64,000 bases of DNA from Streptomyces regalis (GCF_001509475.1 NZ_LLZG01000002.1:62001-126000); one strand, 5' to 3'; counted from the stretch's first letter, positions 17,475-26,521 are shown. Translations and numbers: made by a program. Notes: generated from the sequence alone by a model not told the origin.

Positions 17475-18410
17475 ATGGGTCGTATGCGCGCGCAATACGG
17501 AGTACCCCTGGGAATCGCGGCGGTTGGCGCCGCCGGTCTGCTGTATTCGGCGGGCTTCGAGGCCCGTTCCTTCCGCCTGCGACGGGTCACGGTCCCCGTC
17601 CTGCCGGCCGGCATGCGTCCGCTGCGCGTGCTCCAGGTCTCCGACATCCATATGGTCGGCGGCCAGCGCAAGAAGCAGCGCTGGCTGCGCTCGCTGGCCG
17701 GCCTGCGCCCCGACTTCGTGATCAACACGGGCGACAACCTCTCCGACCCGGAGGGCGTGCCCGAGGTCCTGGACGCGCTGGGCCCGTTGATGGAGTTCCC
17801 GGGCGCGTACGTCTTCGGCTCGAACGACTACTACGGCCCCACCCCGCGCAACCCCGCCCGCTACCTGCTGGAGAAGGTCCAGGGCCGCCACGGCCTCAAC
17901 GGCAACCCGCCCGTCGTCGGCGCGATCCACAACCCGTGGGAGGACCTGCGCGACGGCTTCGACGCCGCGGGCTGGCTCAACCTGACGAACACGCGCGGGA
18001 CGCTGAAGGTCGAGGGCCTGTCCGTGGAGCTCACCGGCCTGGACGACCCGCACATCAAGAGGGACCGCTACCAGCAGGTGGCCGGTGGCCCGTCGGGTGC
18101 CGCCGACTTCGCGATGGGCGTGGTGCACGCGCCGTACCTGCGCGTCCTGGACGCGTACACGGCCGACGACTACCCCCTGGTCCTGGCCGGCCACACCCAC
18201 GGCGGCCAGCTCTGCATCCCCTTCTACGGCGCCCTGGTCACCAACTGCGACCTGGACACGGACCGCGTGAAGGGCCTGTCCACGCACACGGCGGAAGGCC
18301 GTACGTCCTACTTGCACGTCTCGGCGGGCTGCGGCACGAACCGCTACACCCCGTTCCGCTTCGCCTGCCCGCCGGAGGCGACGTTGTTGACGTTGGTGGG
18401 GCGGGAGTAG
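17475..18410 (+). CDS. Membrane-anchored metallophosphoesterase
   Basis: A 311-residue calcineurin-like phosphoesterase. One N-terminal hydrophobic helix (PLGIAAVGAAGLLYSAGF) would anchor it to the membrane. The dimetal motifs follow in order: SDIH, NTGDN, GSNDYY (in place of GNHD) and AGHTHGGQ. The GNHD-to-GSNDYY change is a feature of this YkuE-like subgroup. The start at 17475 (MGRMRAQYG) could equally be 17484 (MRAQYG). The last codons lie inside the tandem repeat at 18392-18480, so the C-terminus (VGRE) may vary between strains. Confidence 0.88.
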   Translation: MGRMRAQYGVPLGIAAVGAAGLLYSAGFEARSFRLRRVTVPVLPAGMRPLRVLQVSDIHMVGGQRKKQRWLRSLAGLRPDFVINTGDNLSDPEGVPEVLDALGPLMEFPGAYVFGSNDYYGPTPRNPARYLLEKVQGRHGLNGNPPVVGAIHNPWEDLRDGFDAAGWLNLTNTRGTLKVEGLSVELTGLDDPHIKRDRYQQVAGGPSGAADFAMGVVHAPYLRVLDAYTADDYPLVLAGHTHGGQLCIPFYGALVTNCDLDTDRVKGLSTHTAEGRTSYLHVSAGCGTNRYTPFRFACPPEATLLTLVGRE

Positions 18411-18480
18411 TTGGTGGGGCGGGAGTAGTTGGTGGGGCGGGACCAGGGACGACAAGGGACGACCAGGGACGACCAGGGGC
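18392..18480 (+). repeat. Two adjoining tandem repeats at the phosphoesterase 3' end
   Basis: An 18-base unit (GTTGGTGGGGCGGGAGTA) is present almost three times at 18392-18441, beginning inside the last codons of the metallophosphoesterase. It is followed by four copies of a 10-base unit (GACCAGGGAC and close variants) at 18441-18480. Further degenerate GGCCAGGGGC-like units run on to about 18520. There is no gene here. It is a minisatellite cluster likely to vary in length. Confidence 0.85.
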
Positions 18481-18586
18481 GGCTACGGACGGCCAGGGGC
18501 AGCTGGGGGTGGCTGGGGACGCCCCGGCGTAACCCGCACAGCCCACCCGTATCGCCGCTTTTATCCGCCCTGCTTAGCGTGAGGGC

Positions 18587-19396
18587 ATGACCGCCCCGAT
18601 ACCCAGGGACATCCCGGATCTCCCCGCTATACCGGGCATTCCCGCGCTGCCGCCCTCCCACGTCCCCGCCGCAGCGGTGATGGCCCCCGTACGCCGCCCC
18701 TTGGCCGCTGCGTGCCGCCTGCTGATCGCCCTGGCCGCGGCAGCGGCGGTCACCGTGGAGCTGACCCTCGGCAGCCCGCTGCGCACCCTGAGCCACTTCG
18801 CGATCCAGGCCAACATCCTGCTGGCTCTGGTCTTCATCCTCGCGGCCCGCCGCGCCTGGACCGCCCGTCGCCCCCTCCCGTCGGCACTGACGGGCGCCAC
18901 GCTGCTCTACGCCATGGTCACGGGCCTGGTCTACCACCTGCTCCTGGCGAACGAATCGAGCCCCTTCGCACTGCCCGGCGTCCTGACGGGCGAGGCCACC
19001 GACCCGACAGGCCGGCACGCGATCACCACCCAGGTCCTGCACACGGTGACGCCCCTCGCGGCCCTGCTGGACTGGCTGCTCCTGACGGCCCCCGGCCAGC
19101 TGCACCTGCGCCAGGCAGCGACCTGGCTGCTCTATCCCCTCACCTACCTGGCGTTCACCCTCGCCCGCGGCGAGCTCCTCGCCCCCGGCACGCCGACCCA
19201 CTACCTCTACCCGTTCCTCGACGTGGCCCGGCACGGCTACCGGAGCGTCCTGGCCAACGCCCTCCTCATCGGCCTCGCCATCTACGCCCTGGCCGTCCTC
19301 CTCGTGGCCCTCGACCACACCCGCCCCAACCCGGTCCGCCACCGCGCCCATCACCGCGCGAAAACCGGATTTCGTCTCCAGCCACCGGTGGGCTAG
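18587..19396 (+). CDS. Pr6Pr family membrane protein
   Basis: A 269-residue integral membrane protein with about six or seven hydrophobic helices. It has a Pro-rich cytoplasmic N-terminus of about 35 residues and a basic, His/Arg-rich C-terminus. Patterns such as [29 protein letters not shown] and [14 protein letters not shown] fit the Pr6Pr (FAR-17a/AIG1-like) family, whose role in bacteria is unknown. It is the last conserved core protein before the tRNA. Only 33 bases separate it from tRNA-Pro. Confidence 0.85.
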   Translation: MTAPIPRDIPDLPAIPGIPALPPSHVPAAAVMAPVRRPLAAACRLLIALAAAAAVTVELTLGSPLRTLSHFAIQANILLALVFILAARRAWTARRPLPSALTGATLLYAMVTGLVYHLLLANESSPFALPGVLTGEATDPTGRHAITTQVLHTVTPLAALLDWLLLTAPGQLHLRQAATWLLYPLTYLAFTLARGELLAPGTPTHYLYPFLDVARHGYRSVLANALLIGLAIYALAVLLVALDHTRPNPVRHRAHHRAKTGFRLQPPVG

Positions 19397-19429
19397 AGTA
19401 AACGTCGTCGCCGCGAACAGCAGCGACAT

Positions 19430-19503
19430 CGGGGTGTAGCGCAGCTTGGCAGCGCGCTTCGTTCGGGACGAAGAGGTCGTGGGTTCAAATCCCGCCACCC
19501 CGA
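19430..19503 (+). tRNA. tRNA-Pro (anticodon CGG)
   Basis: The cloverleaf is readable. Acceptor stem CGGGGTG (19430-19436) pairs with CACCCCG (19496-19502), with discriminator A19503. The anticodon stem is CTTCG/CGAAG around the loop TTCGGGA, giving anticodon CGG, which reads the abundant CCG codon. The T-loop is GGTTCAAATCC. CCA is not encoded. The sequence changes from conserved core to decayed and accessory genes directly after it, so this is a candidate integration site. Confidence 0.97.
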
Positions 19504-19518
19504 CAGAGAAACACCAGG

Positions 19519-19555
19519 TCAGGGGCCTGATCCGCTCAGCGGGTCGGGCCCCTGA
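19519..19555 (+). terminator. Hairpin terminator after tRNA-Pro
   Basis: Outer arms TCAGGGGCC (19519-19527) and GGCCCCTGA (19547-19555) enclose an inner stem GATCCGC/GCGGGTC with one G-T pair, forming one long stem with a 3-base loop. It lies 15 bases after the tRNA end and suits transcription termination of the tRNA. Confidence 0.8.
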
Positions 19556-19719
19556 GTCGTTCGGGGGCCATTCTGGGAGCCATTTGGGAGCCGACTTCGG
19601 AATCCGGAGCCCGGGCGGCTCCCCGGGCTCCCGGCGGAGGGAGCTGCCACCAGCGCTCGATGCGTGTGCGGGGCACCGGCCAGCGCGCACGATCAAGCGT
19701 CCAGATCGGTGGACGTCTG

Positions 19720-19981
19720 CCGCCTGTCTGAGGAAAGGGTGGCCCGCAACGCGCTCAGTGTCGCGGGCGAAGTGCACCAGGGACTGTTCGGAGGCCGCCG
19801 AGCCGGTCTGTCTCCGCAGCTCCGTTTTGAAGACCTCGACGGCCCTGCTCATCAAGTCCTGTCCTTCGGGAGTCAGTTCGACGATGGCGGAGCGCCGGTC
19901 GTGCGGGTGGGGGCGACGCCGGCAGTACCCGGCCGCCTCGATGCGGTTGACAACCTGGCTGGCGCCGCCCGCTGTGATCGC
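19720..19981 (-). pseudogene. MarR-family regulator remnant
   Basis: Read on the minus strand from about 19981, the translation begins inside a MarR winged helix (GASQVVNRIEAAGY) and continues through the wing (RRPHPHDRRSAIVELTPEGQ) and the C-terminal dimerisation helix (VEVFKTELRRQ). There is no start codon and the first half of the protein is missing. The reading frame has no proper stop at the expected place; it runs on antisense through unrelated DNA. The break point coincides with the start of the PPOX fragment. The two genes were probably divergent neighbours before a deletion fused them. Confidence 0.8.
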
Positions 19982-19984
19982 TTG

Positions 19985-20293
19985 CTCGACGGGGACGACG
20001 TGCTGCTCAACACGGAGAAGGACGGGGTCAAGGGCCGCAACCTGGCCCGGGACGGCCGGTTCGCTCTGTGCGTGGACGAGGACCGGCCTCCCTACGCCTT
20101 CGTCCTGCTGCAGGGCCGCGCCGAGATATCGGAGGACCCCGACGAGACACTGCGCTGGGCCGGGCGCCTCGGCGCCCGTTACATGGGTGAGGGCCGCGCC
20201 GAGGAGTACGCCGCCCGCAACGGCGGACCCGGAAACCTCCTCGTCCGGGCCCGCATCGAGAAGGTCATCGCCTTCGCCGGCATCGCCGACTGA
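19985..20293 (+). pseudogene. PPOX-class F420-dependent oxidoreductase, 3' remnant
   Basis: About 100 residues match the C-terminal two-thirds of the pyridoxamine-5'-phosphate-oxidase-like F420 family: DGDDVLLNTEKDGVKGRNLARD, RFALCVDEDRPPYAFVLLQGRAEI, GARYMGEGRAEEYAARNG. The normal stop is kept at 20291-20293. The N-terminal strand and start are absent, and upstream sequence abruptly becomes the reversed MarR fragment at about 19982. A longer open frame exists through the junction, but its upstream part does not resemble the family. Confidence 0.8.
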
Positions 20294-20568
20294 TCCGACA
20301 GCCGGCGCCGAGCACCAGGCTCACCTCGTTGCCGGAGGCCATTCGGCGTGCGGGGTGTCGTACAGCCGGGGCCCGGTGTGCCAGTTCTGGGAGCCGCGGC
20401 GCGGGGCGCAAGGCGGCCACCAGCCTGTCCCCCGTTCTGCGGGACGTCGACACCCTGGACGCCCACACCCTGACCTGACGGCTACTGGTTTCGGCGCCCA
20501 CCGCCTGTGGGGAGACGTCTTCCCCGACTACTGGAGCACCCTGACCGCCACCACGCTCCTGCGCCTGC

Positions 20569-20993
20569 CGCCCGGACATCGTCCGCGCCGAGATGAAGTC
20601 CGGCCCCGAGATCGCCAACCACTCCTGGAACCACCCGGTCCTCACCAACCTCAGGCCGATGGACAGGTGGGTGGCGCCGCCGAGTTCGAAGACCCGGGTC
20701 CGGCTGGGCGGCGACGGCCGGGGCGGGGGTGTGGGCGGCACCGAGGTCGAGCTTGTCAGGACGGCTCCGCCACCTGCGCCTTTGTCCTGCCCTCGCCCGT
20801 CGACGGCCGCCCCGCGCACACCGCCGACCCGCTCGCCAACGACCAGGACTGGCACCTCGTGCTGTGGCTACGGGCCCTCCTGATCCACGACATCCACCCC
20901 ACCTCGGTCGCCGCCATCCCCGAGGTCCTGCGCACCCTCACCGCCCGCGGCTACCACTTCGTCACGGTCAGCCACCTGCGCGCCACCCTCTGA
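20569..20993 (+). pseudogene. Polysaccharide deacetylase fragments
   Basis: Two pieces of a NodB-type deacetylase survive. At 20569-20660 the frame reads RPDIVRAEMKSGPEIANHSW then NHP, which is motif 2 with the metal histidines. At about 20873-20993 it reads LIHDIHPTSVAAIPEVLRTL and onward to the normal stop. The second piece is almost identical, in DNA and protein, to the end of the intact gene at 25076-26521. The piece between is unrelated. From 20294 to 20568 there is only degenerate sequence with no gene I can name. This is a decayed relative or recombination product. Confidence 0.8.
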
Positions 20994-21132
20994 GCGGGCT
21001 GTGAGGCAGCGCGGCGTTTCGGGCCGACGTGCTCCGTGGGCAGGCTCACAGGTCGGGCAGTTGGCGCGAGATGGGGTGAAAACGTAGCTTGAACGCCTGT
21101 TGTTCGGGGTGAAGCGGTGAGAGGTGCTCTCG

Positions 21133-24100
21133 GTGGGACGTCGCGAGAAGCCGGTCGACCCCGATGCCGGTCCCATACAGCGGCTCGCGTACGACCTGCG
21201 TGTTCTCCGGGAGAAGGCCGGGAAGCCGCCGTACCGGGAGATGGCCCGGCGGGCTGGCTTCTCCGTGACCGCGCTGTCGCAGGCCGCCGCCGGTGATCAA
21301 CTGCCGTCCCTGGCGGTCGTGCGGGCGTACGCCGAGGCGCTGGACGCCGATCCGGACGAGTGGGAGCAGCGCTGGCGGGAGGCGGATGCCGCGGTCCGGG
21401 TGCCCGCGCCGGACGAGAGGCCGCCGTACCGGGGACTGGCCCGCTTCGAACCGGATGACAGCGATCTGTTCTTCGGCCGGGAGGCGCTCGTCACCGACGT
21501 GATGGAGTTGGTGCGCGAGCACCGGTTCGCGGCGGTGTTCGGGGCATCCGGCAGCGGCAAGTCGTCGCTGCTGCGGGCGGGACTGATTCCGAGGCTGCGG
21601 CAGGCGGAAGGTGCCGAGCGGCCGGCGGTGATCCGTGTGCTCACCCCCGGTGAGCGGCCCGCCCGGACGCACGAGAACGCCCTCGTCCCGCGCGACTGCG
21701 ACGCGGACACCTGGGTGATCGTCGACCAGTTCGAGGAACTGTTCACCCTGTGCCACGACCGCGAGGAACGCGACCGGTTCCTGGAGCTGCTGCTCCCGGC
21801 CCGGCGGCCGGAGAGCCGACTGCGCGTGGTGGTGGCGGTCCGCGGCGACTTTTACGGCCACTGCGCCGACCACCGTGAGCTGGCCGAGGCCGTCTGCCGG
21901 GCCGCTCTGCTGGTCGGCCCGATGGGCCGGGACGAGCTGCGCGAGGTGATCACCGGCCCGGCCGCCTCCGCCGGCCTGCACGTGGAGCATGCCCTCACCG
22001 CCCGGATCATCGAGGAAGTCGTCGACCAGCCGGGCGCGCTCCCCATGCTCTCCCACGCCTTGCTGGAGACCTGGCGGCGCCGCCGAGGCCGGTTGCTGAC
22101 CTTGGCCGCGTACGAGGAGACGGGCGGCGTGCGGGGCGCGATCGCCGCCACCGCGGAAGAGGTGTACGGCGGGCTGTCGGCGGAGCAGGGCCGTGTCGCC
22201 CGGCGCATCCTGCTGCGGCTGATCGCTCCGGGATGGGGGTCCCCCCGGTCATGGGGGTACCCCCGCTCGAGCGAAGCCGAGAGTGGGGGAGAAGTCGAGA
22301 CTGGGGGAGGAACACCTGACACTCGCCGTCCGGCGTCCCGTGCTGAACTCGGCAGCGGTGCGCGGGACGTGCTGGAACGCCTCGTCGCCGCCCGTCTGGT
22401 CACCCTGGACGGCGACACGGTGGAACTCGCGCACGAGGCGCTGATCACCGGCTGGCCGCGCCTGGCCGGCTGGATCGAGGAGGGCCGGGACCGGCTGCGC
22501 GCCCAGCGTCGGCTCGGCGAGGCGGCTCGCGGCTGGGAGGAGCTGGAACGCGACCCTGGAGCGCTGTACCGGGGGTCGCGACTGGCCCGGGCCGAGGAGC
22601 TGTTCGCACGCGTCGAGGAACCGGACGACGACCTCACCCCGCTGGAGCGCGCCTTCCTCACCGCTTCCCTCGCGGCCCGAGGCGCCGAGCGGGAGGCCGA
22701 GACCCGCACGGCACGACGGACGCGTTCGCTGGCCGTCGGCCTGTCCGTGTTCCTGGTGCTGGCGCTGGCCGCCGGCCTGGTCGCCTGGCAGCGCGACCGG
22801 GCAAGCCAGGAGGAGGCGGCCAAGGCCGCCTCCCGCCGACTGGCCACGGTGGCCGAGAGTCTGCGTTCCACCGATCCGCGCACCGCCGCGCTGCTCGGCG
22901 TGGCCGCCTGGAAGACCGCCCCGCTCACCGAGTCCCGCTCGGCGCTGCTGGGCGCCTTGGCGCAGCCGGAACGGGACGCCTTCACCGACCCCCGGACCGG
23001 GAAGGACGTGCGGCGTTTCCTCTCCGACGGCGGCCGGACCCTGCTCAGCGTCGACGGCACCACGGTGACCGCCCGGAACGTGGCCGACCACAAGGTCACC
23101 GCCACCTACCGCCTGCCGAGCGGCACGGAGGCAGGCGGTATCGGTCCCGACTCCCGCCACCTCGACGTCATCGGGCCGGACGGAAGCGCGAGGCTGTGGA
23201 ACCTCCCGCTGAGCAGATCCGCCGCCGAGCTGGGCGACGCGTCGCTGCGGGGCAGCGCGCCCGACGGGAGCGCGTACCTCACTGGACCGGCGGACGGCCC
23301 GGGCACGCTCCAGCTGCACAGGACGGACGACGGCAAGGTCCTCTTCACCACCGGCATCCCGCGCACCCTCTCCTCGGCGGCCGTCGGCCCCGGTGGCCGA
23401 CTACTCGCCCTCTGCCCCGCAGAAGGGCCGCTCCAGCTGTGGGACACAGCTGGTGGCAAGCGGCTGCCGGGGGACTGGGAGAAGGCGGACAAAACCGTGT
23501 GCGGCACCGGCTCCGGCGCGGACGGTGGCTCGCGCCTGCTGGGTTTCAGCGGGGACGGCAGGCGGCTGGCCGCCGTCTACGGCACCAGGGCCCAGGTCTG
23601 GGACGTCCGCAGCGGACGCGCGCTCGCCGACTTCACCAGCGGCGGCGACACCGGCTTCTCCCAGGCCGGTCTCTCGCCCGACGGGGAGTTCCTGGCCACG
23701 GCGGACGACCAGGAGCTCGCTGTATGGCGGCTGGCGACCGGGGGCACGCAGGTCTTCCGCCGACGGCTGTCCGAGGACGAGACGCACTGGCTGACCTGGG
23801 ACCCGGGCAGGCAGCGCCTTCTTCGCTACCTCGACGGCGCCACCGTCCACACCCTCGACCTGACCGACCGTCTCACCCCGCACTGGCAAAGCACCCCGGC
23901 CGACGCGAGCGTGCTCAGCCCGGACGGCGCCGCCCTGGCCATCGTCACCCGGTCCGGCAGCGGCTACCGCTTCGACCTGCGTTCCACACGCAAGAGCACG
24001 GTTCTCGCCCACTCGACGCTCGGCCCACTGCCGAGCCCGTCCGACGAGAACATCCCCAGGCTGGCCTTCAGCCCAGACGGCCGCGCGCTCGCCGTCGCCG

Positions 24101-24927
24101 ACACCGTGTCCTCTCGCGGCTCCCTGCGGCTGCGCTTCACCGTGTGGGACGTACGGACGCACAAGGTGCGTACGGCCCTCACCACCTCCGGCGCGGCCGA
24201 CCGGCCGGCAACCGCCCTCGCCCTGGGACCCGGCGGCCGTACGCTCCTGGCCGTCCGCTCCCCCTCCGACGGCGACAGCTCCACGACGGAGATCTGGGAC
24301 ACCGACAACCACCGGCGGTCGCGAACCGTGCGCGGTCTTGCCGGGGAGGTACTCGCCGCGCGCCCGGACGGAGCCCTGCTCGTGAGCTCCGACGATCAGT
24401 ACGCCGATCCCCGGGCCGGAAAGGTCACGGGGCGCGCGCTCGCCGACGGCCGCGAGGTCACCGCGCTGGCGTTCAGCCCCGACGGCAGCCGGCTCGCCGT
24501 CGGCGACTCCACCGGACACGTCACCCTCTGGGACGGCGGACTCCGGCACCGTACGGGCGCGCTGACCGGCACCTCCGACACGGTTTCCCGGGGCGAGCCG
24601 GAAGCGGTGGGAGCACTCGCCTTCTCCTCCGACGGCGGCACGCTGGCCGTGGGGGGCGCGAACGGAACCCTGCGGCTGTGGGACACCGAGTCGCAGCAGC
24701 TCCTCGGGGCGGACCTGCCCACGCCCGGCGACGAGATGCGCTCCCTCGCCTTCGCCGACGGCGGCGGCACGATCTACGCCGCCGGTCCTCACGTACCGCT
24801 CCAGCGTGTCCGCGTCGACCCGGACCAGGCCGTCCGCACCATCTGCAGCCGCACCGGCGGCGGACTGACCGAGGCGCAGTGGCGGACCTATATCCCTGAT
24901 GCGCCATATCGGGACGTTTGCACCTGA
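21133..24927 (+). CDS. nSTAND1 NTPase with N-terminal HTH and C-terminal WD40-like propeller
   Basis: A protein of about 1264 residues. It has an XRE-like helix-turn-helix (about 15-75) and an nSTAND1 NTPase whose Walker A GASGSGKSS starts at residue 137 and whose Walker B is TWVIVDQFEELF. A winged-helix/STAND linker, one transmembrane helix (RSLAVGLSVFLVLALAAGLV, about 535-555) and roughly a dozen WD40-like blades follow. It ends in a Cys-bounded motif (ICSRTGGGLTEAQW) shared with the second such protein at 59415. STAND proteins act as signal-sensing oligomerising switches, several of them antiphage. I start it at the GTG at 21133, eight bases after GAGAGG. An in-frame intergenic-type repeat interrupts the STAND region. 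No partner gene adjoins it. Confidence 0.85.
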   Translation: MGRREKPVDPDAGPIQRLAYDLRVLREKAGKPPYREMARRAGFSVTALSQAAAGDQLPSLAVVRAYAEALDADPDEWEQRWREADAAVRVPAPDERPPYRGLARFEPDDSDLFFGREALVTDVMELVREHRFAAVFGASGSGKSSLLRAGLIPRLRQAEGAERPAVIRVLTPGERPARTHENALVPRDCDADTWVIVDQFEELFTLCHDREERDRFLELLLPARRPESRLRVVVAVRGDFYGHCADHRELAEAVCRAALLVGPMGRDELREVITGPAASAGLHVEHALTARIIEEVVDQPGALPMLSHALLETWRRRRGRLLTLAAYEETGGVRGAIAATAEEVYGGLSAEQGRVARRILLRLIAPGWGSPRSWGYPRSSEAESGGEVETGGGTPDTRRPASRAELGSGARDVLERLVAARLVTLDGDTVELAHEALITGWPRLAGWIEEGRDRLRAQRRLGEAARGWEELERDPGALYRGSRLARAEELFARVEEPDDDLTPLERAFLTASLAARGAEREAETRTARRTRSLAVGLSVFLVLALAAGLVAWQRDRASQEEAAKAASRRLATVAESLRSTDPRTAALLGVAAWKTAPLTESRSALLGALAQPERDAFTDPRTGKDVRRFLSDGGRTLLSVDGTTVTARNVADHKVTATYRLPSGTEAGGIGPDSRHLDVIGPDGSARLWNLPLSRSAAELGDASLRGSAPDGSAYLTGPADGPGTLQLHRTDDGKVLFTTGIPRTLSSAAVGPGGRLLALCPAEGPLQLWDTAGGKRLPGDWEKADKTVCGTGSGADGGSRLLGFSGDGRRLAAVYGTRAQVWDVRSGRALADFTSGGDTGFSQAGLSPDGEFLATADDQELAVWRLATGGTQVFRRRLSEDETHWLTWDPGRQRLLRYLDGATVHTLDLTDRLTPHWQSTPADASVLSPDGAALAIVTRSGSGYRFDLRSTRKSTVLAHSTLGPLPSPSDENIPRLAFSPDGRALAVADTVSSRGSLRLRFTVWDVRTHKVRTALTTSGAADRPATALALGPGGRTLLAVRSPSDGDSSTTEIWDTDNHRRSRTVRGLAGEVLAARPDGALLVSSDDQYADPRAGKVTGRALADGREVTALAFSPDGSRLAVGDSTGHVTLWDGGLRHRTGALTGTSDTVSRGEPEAVGALAFSSDGGTLAVGGANGTLRLWDTESQQLLGADLPTPGDEMRSLAFADGGGTIYAAGPHVPLQRVRVDPDQAVRTICSRTGGGLTEAQWRTYIPDAPYRDVCT
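22231..22310 (+). repeat. Streptomyces-type GC-rich repeat inserted in frame in the nSTAND gene
   Basis: About 80 bases of runs of G and C, with CTCGAGCGAAGCCGAGAG at the centre and three GGGGGA-type blocks. This is the kind of palindromic repeat I know from intergenic regions of many Streptomyces genomes. Here it lies inside the coding frame and encodes GWGSPRSWGYPRSSEAESGG and onward without a stop. Confidence 0.75.
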
Positions 24928-24953
24928 AAGAGCAATGAACAGTCGGGGATTGG

Positions 24954-25005
24954 ATTGTTCAGGGCGCCCCGCAGGTCGCTGAAAAACGCCTCCGCCCTGA
25001 ACGAT
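24954..25005 (+). terminator. Hairpin between nSTAND gene and deacetylase
   Basis: Arms ATTGTTCAGGGCG (24954-24966) and CGCCCTGAACGAT (24993-25005) pair over 12 of 13 positions with a 26-base loop. They lie 27 bases behind the nSTAND stop and 71 bases before the deacetylase start. This is either a terminator or, given the length of the loop, a regulator-binding inverted repeat for the deacetylase. Confidence 0.6.
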
Positions 25006-25075
25006 CAATGACCAGAACGACCGCGGCCTCCCGTCGGTGACGTCGCGAAATCCCCTTCACTCAGGTTCTGGTCTC

Positions 25076-26521
25076 ATGCGCACTCACGCCCTCGTCCCCT
25101 CGCTCCTGCTGCTCGGCGCCCTCTCCTTCACAGCCGCCTGCTCGTCCGGATCGGACGGCCCCTCGGGTACGGCATCCCCCGACGGACGCCCCGGCTCCAC
25201 CTCCACCCCCTCGCCGACCCGCAGCGTTGATCCGTCGAAGATCAAGGGTCTGGAGATCGTCAGCGACAGCAGCGAGCACAACTCCTGCCCCTTCGCGACG
25301 AGCTACCCGGCCGTGCCCGGCGCGGAGGCGATGACCGCCGCGATGAAGAAGGACGTCCAACAGAGCCTGACCCGCTTCCGCTCGGCGGTGTGCGAGGGCG
25401 GCACGGGCGACGCCGAGGGTCCTGATCTCAACATCAGCCACCAGTTCCTCGTCGCGTCCGGCGACGTCCTCGGCGTCCGGCTCGCCACACAGGACGGCAG
25501 CGTCGCCGGGTCCGGGCTGTCGAGCAGGACGTACTGGTACGACGGCAAGGCCGGCGCTCACCGCACAGCCCTCGGACTCATCGCCGAGGGCTCACAGGAC
25601 GCTTTCGTCACCGCGTTGAAGGATCAGCTCCAGGGGCGCGAAGGCGTGGACGCCGCCGCCCTCGACGGCACGTTCTCCGACCCGGCCTCCCGCTCCGCCG
25701 TCCTGGACGACATGGCGTTCACCGCCGACGGCGGACTGCGAGTGGCCTTCGACCGCGGCGATGTCGGCACTCCGGCCGCCGGGTCCTACGCGGTGGCCTT
25801 GCCCAAGGACACGATCAGCCCCTGGCTGTCCGCGTTCGGAAAGCGTGTCCAGCAGCAGACCGTGACGCCCAGCCGTTCGCTCGACCTGGGCGCGACCCAC
25901 ACCCCCACGCAGGCCGTGCCCACCCACACCGCCTCCGGCGACGACGACACCGACTGCAAGAAGGTCAAGTGCATCGCCCTGACCCTCGACGACGGACCGG
26001 CGGCACCGGAGACCGCGACCCTGCTGACCTACCTGGCGCAGTACAAGGCACGCGCCACCTTCTTCACCACCGGCCAGAACGTCGCCGCCCATCCGGACCT
26101 GGTCCGCGCCGCCGCCCGCGCCGGAAACGAGATCGGCAACCACTCCTGGAACCACCCCGACCTCACCAAGCTCACACCCGAGCAGATCGCCTCCCAGCTC
26201 AACCGGACCAACACCGCCATCAAAGCCGCCACCGGCAAGGAGCCCACCCTCTTCCGCCCTCCCTACGGCGCCATCAACACCCAGGTCCGGGCCGCCACCC
26301 GCCTCTCACCCGTGCTGTGGGACGTGGACACCGAGGACTGGAAGTACCGCGACGCCGCCAAGGTCGCCCAGACCGTCATCAGCAAGGCGGAGCCCAACGA
26401 CGTCGTCCTGATGCACGACATCCACCCCACCTCGGTGGCCGCCGTCCCGCAGATCCTGCGCACGCTGACGGCCCGCGGCTACCACTTCGTCACGGTCAGC
26501 CACCTGCGCGCGACCCTCTGA
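25076..26521 (+). CDS. Polysaccharide deacetylase lipoprotein
   Basis: A 481-residue exported lipoprotein with signal peptide MRTHALVPSLLLLGALS and lipobox TAAC; the linker after the cysteine is Ser/Pro/Thr-rich. Residues about 60-280 form an uncharacterised extracellular region (RsiV/DUF-like). The C-terminal NodB domain has motif 1 TLDDGPA, motif 2 NHSWNHP (HxxxH), motif 3 RPPYG and motif 5 MHDIHP. Such enzymes remove acetyl groups from peptidoglycan or chitin-like polymers outside the cell. The ATG at 25076 is chosen because the signal peptide begins there. Its 3' end is duplicated in the fragment ending at 20993. Confidence 0.92.
   Translation: MRTHALVPSLLLLGALSFTAACSSGSDGPSGTASPDGRPGSTSTPSPTRSVDPSKIKGLEIVSDSSEHNSCPFATSYPAVPGAEAMTAAMKKDVQQSLTRFRSAVCEGGTGDAEGPDLNISHQFLVASGDVLGVRLATQDGSVAGSGLSSRTYWYDGKAGAHRTALGLIAEGSQDAFVTALKDQLQGREGVDAAALDGTFSDPASRSAVLDDMAFTADGGLRVAFDRGDVGTPAAGSYAVALPKDTISPWLSAFGKRVQQQTVTPSRSLDLGATHTPTQAVPTHTASGDDDTDCKKVKCIALTLDDGPAAPETATLLTYLAQYKARATFFTTGQNVAAHPDLVRAAARAGNEIGNHSWNHPDLTKLTPEQIASQLNRTNTAIKAATGKEPTLFRPPYGAINTQVRAATRLSPVLWDVDTEDWKYRDAAKVAQTVISKAEPNDVVLMHDIHPTSVAAVPQILRTLTARGYHFVTVSHLRATL

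Noticed and set aside
18344-19855. A long minus-strand frame through tRNA-Pro and the Pr6Pr gene
   Set aside because: Only its first part, continuing the MarR remnant, is meaningful. The rest crosses a tRNA and a real gene on the other strand.
19446-20993. A 515-residue plus-strand frame from inside tRNA-Pro to the deacetylase fragment
   Set aside because: It begins in the tRNA, crosses the reversed MarR remnant, and matches known proteins only at its very end. The real pieces are annotated as pseudogenes.
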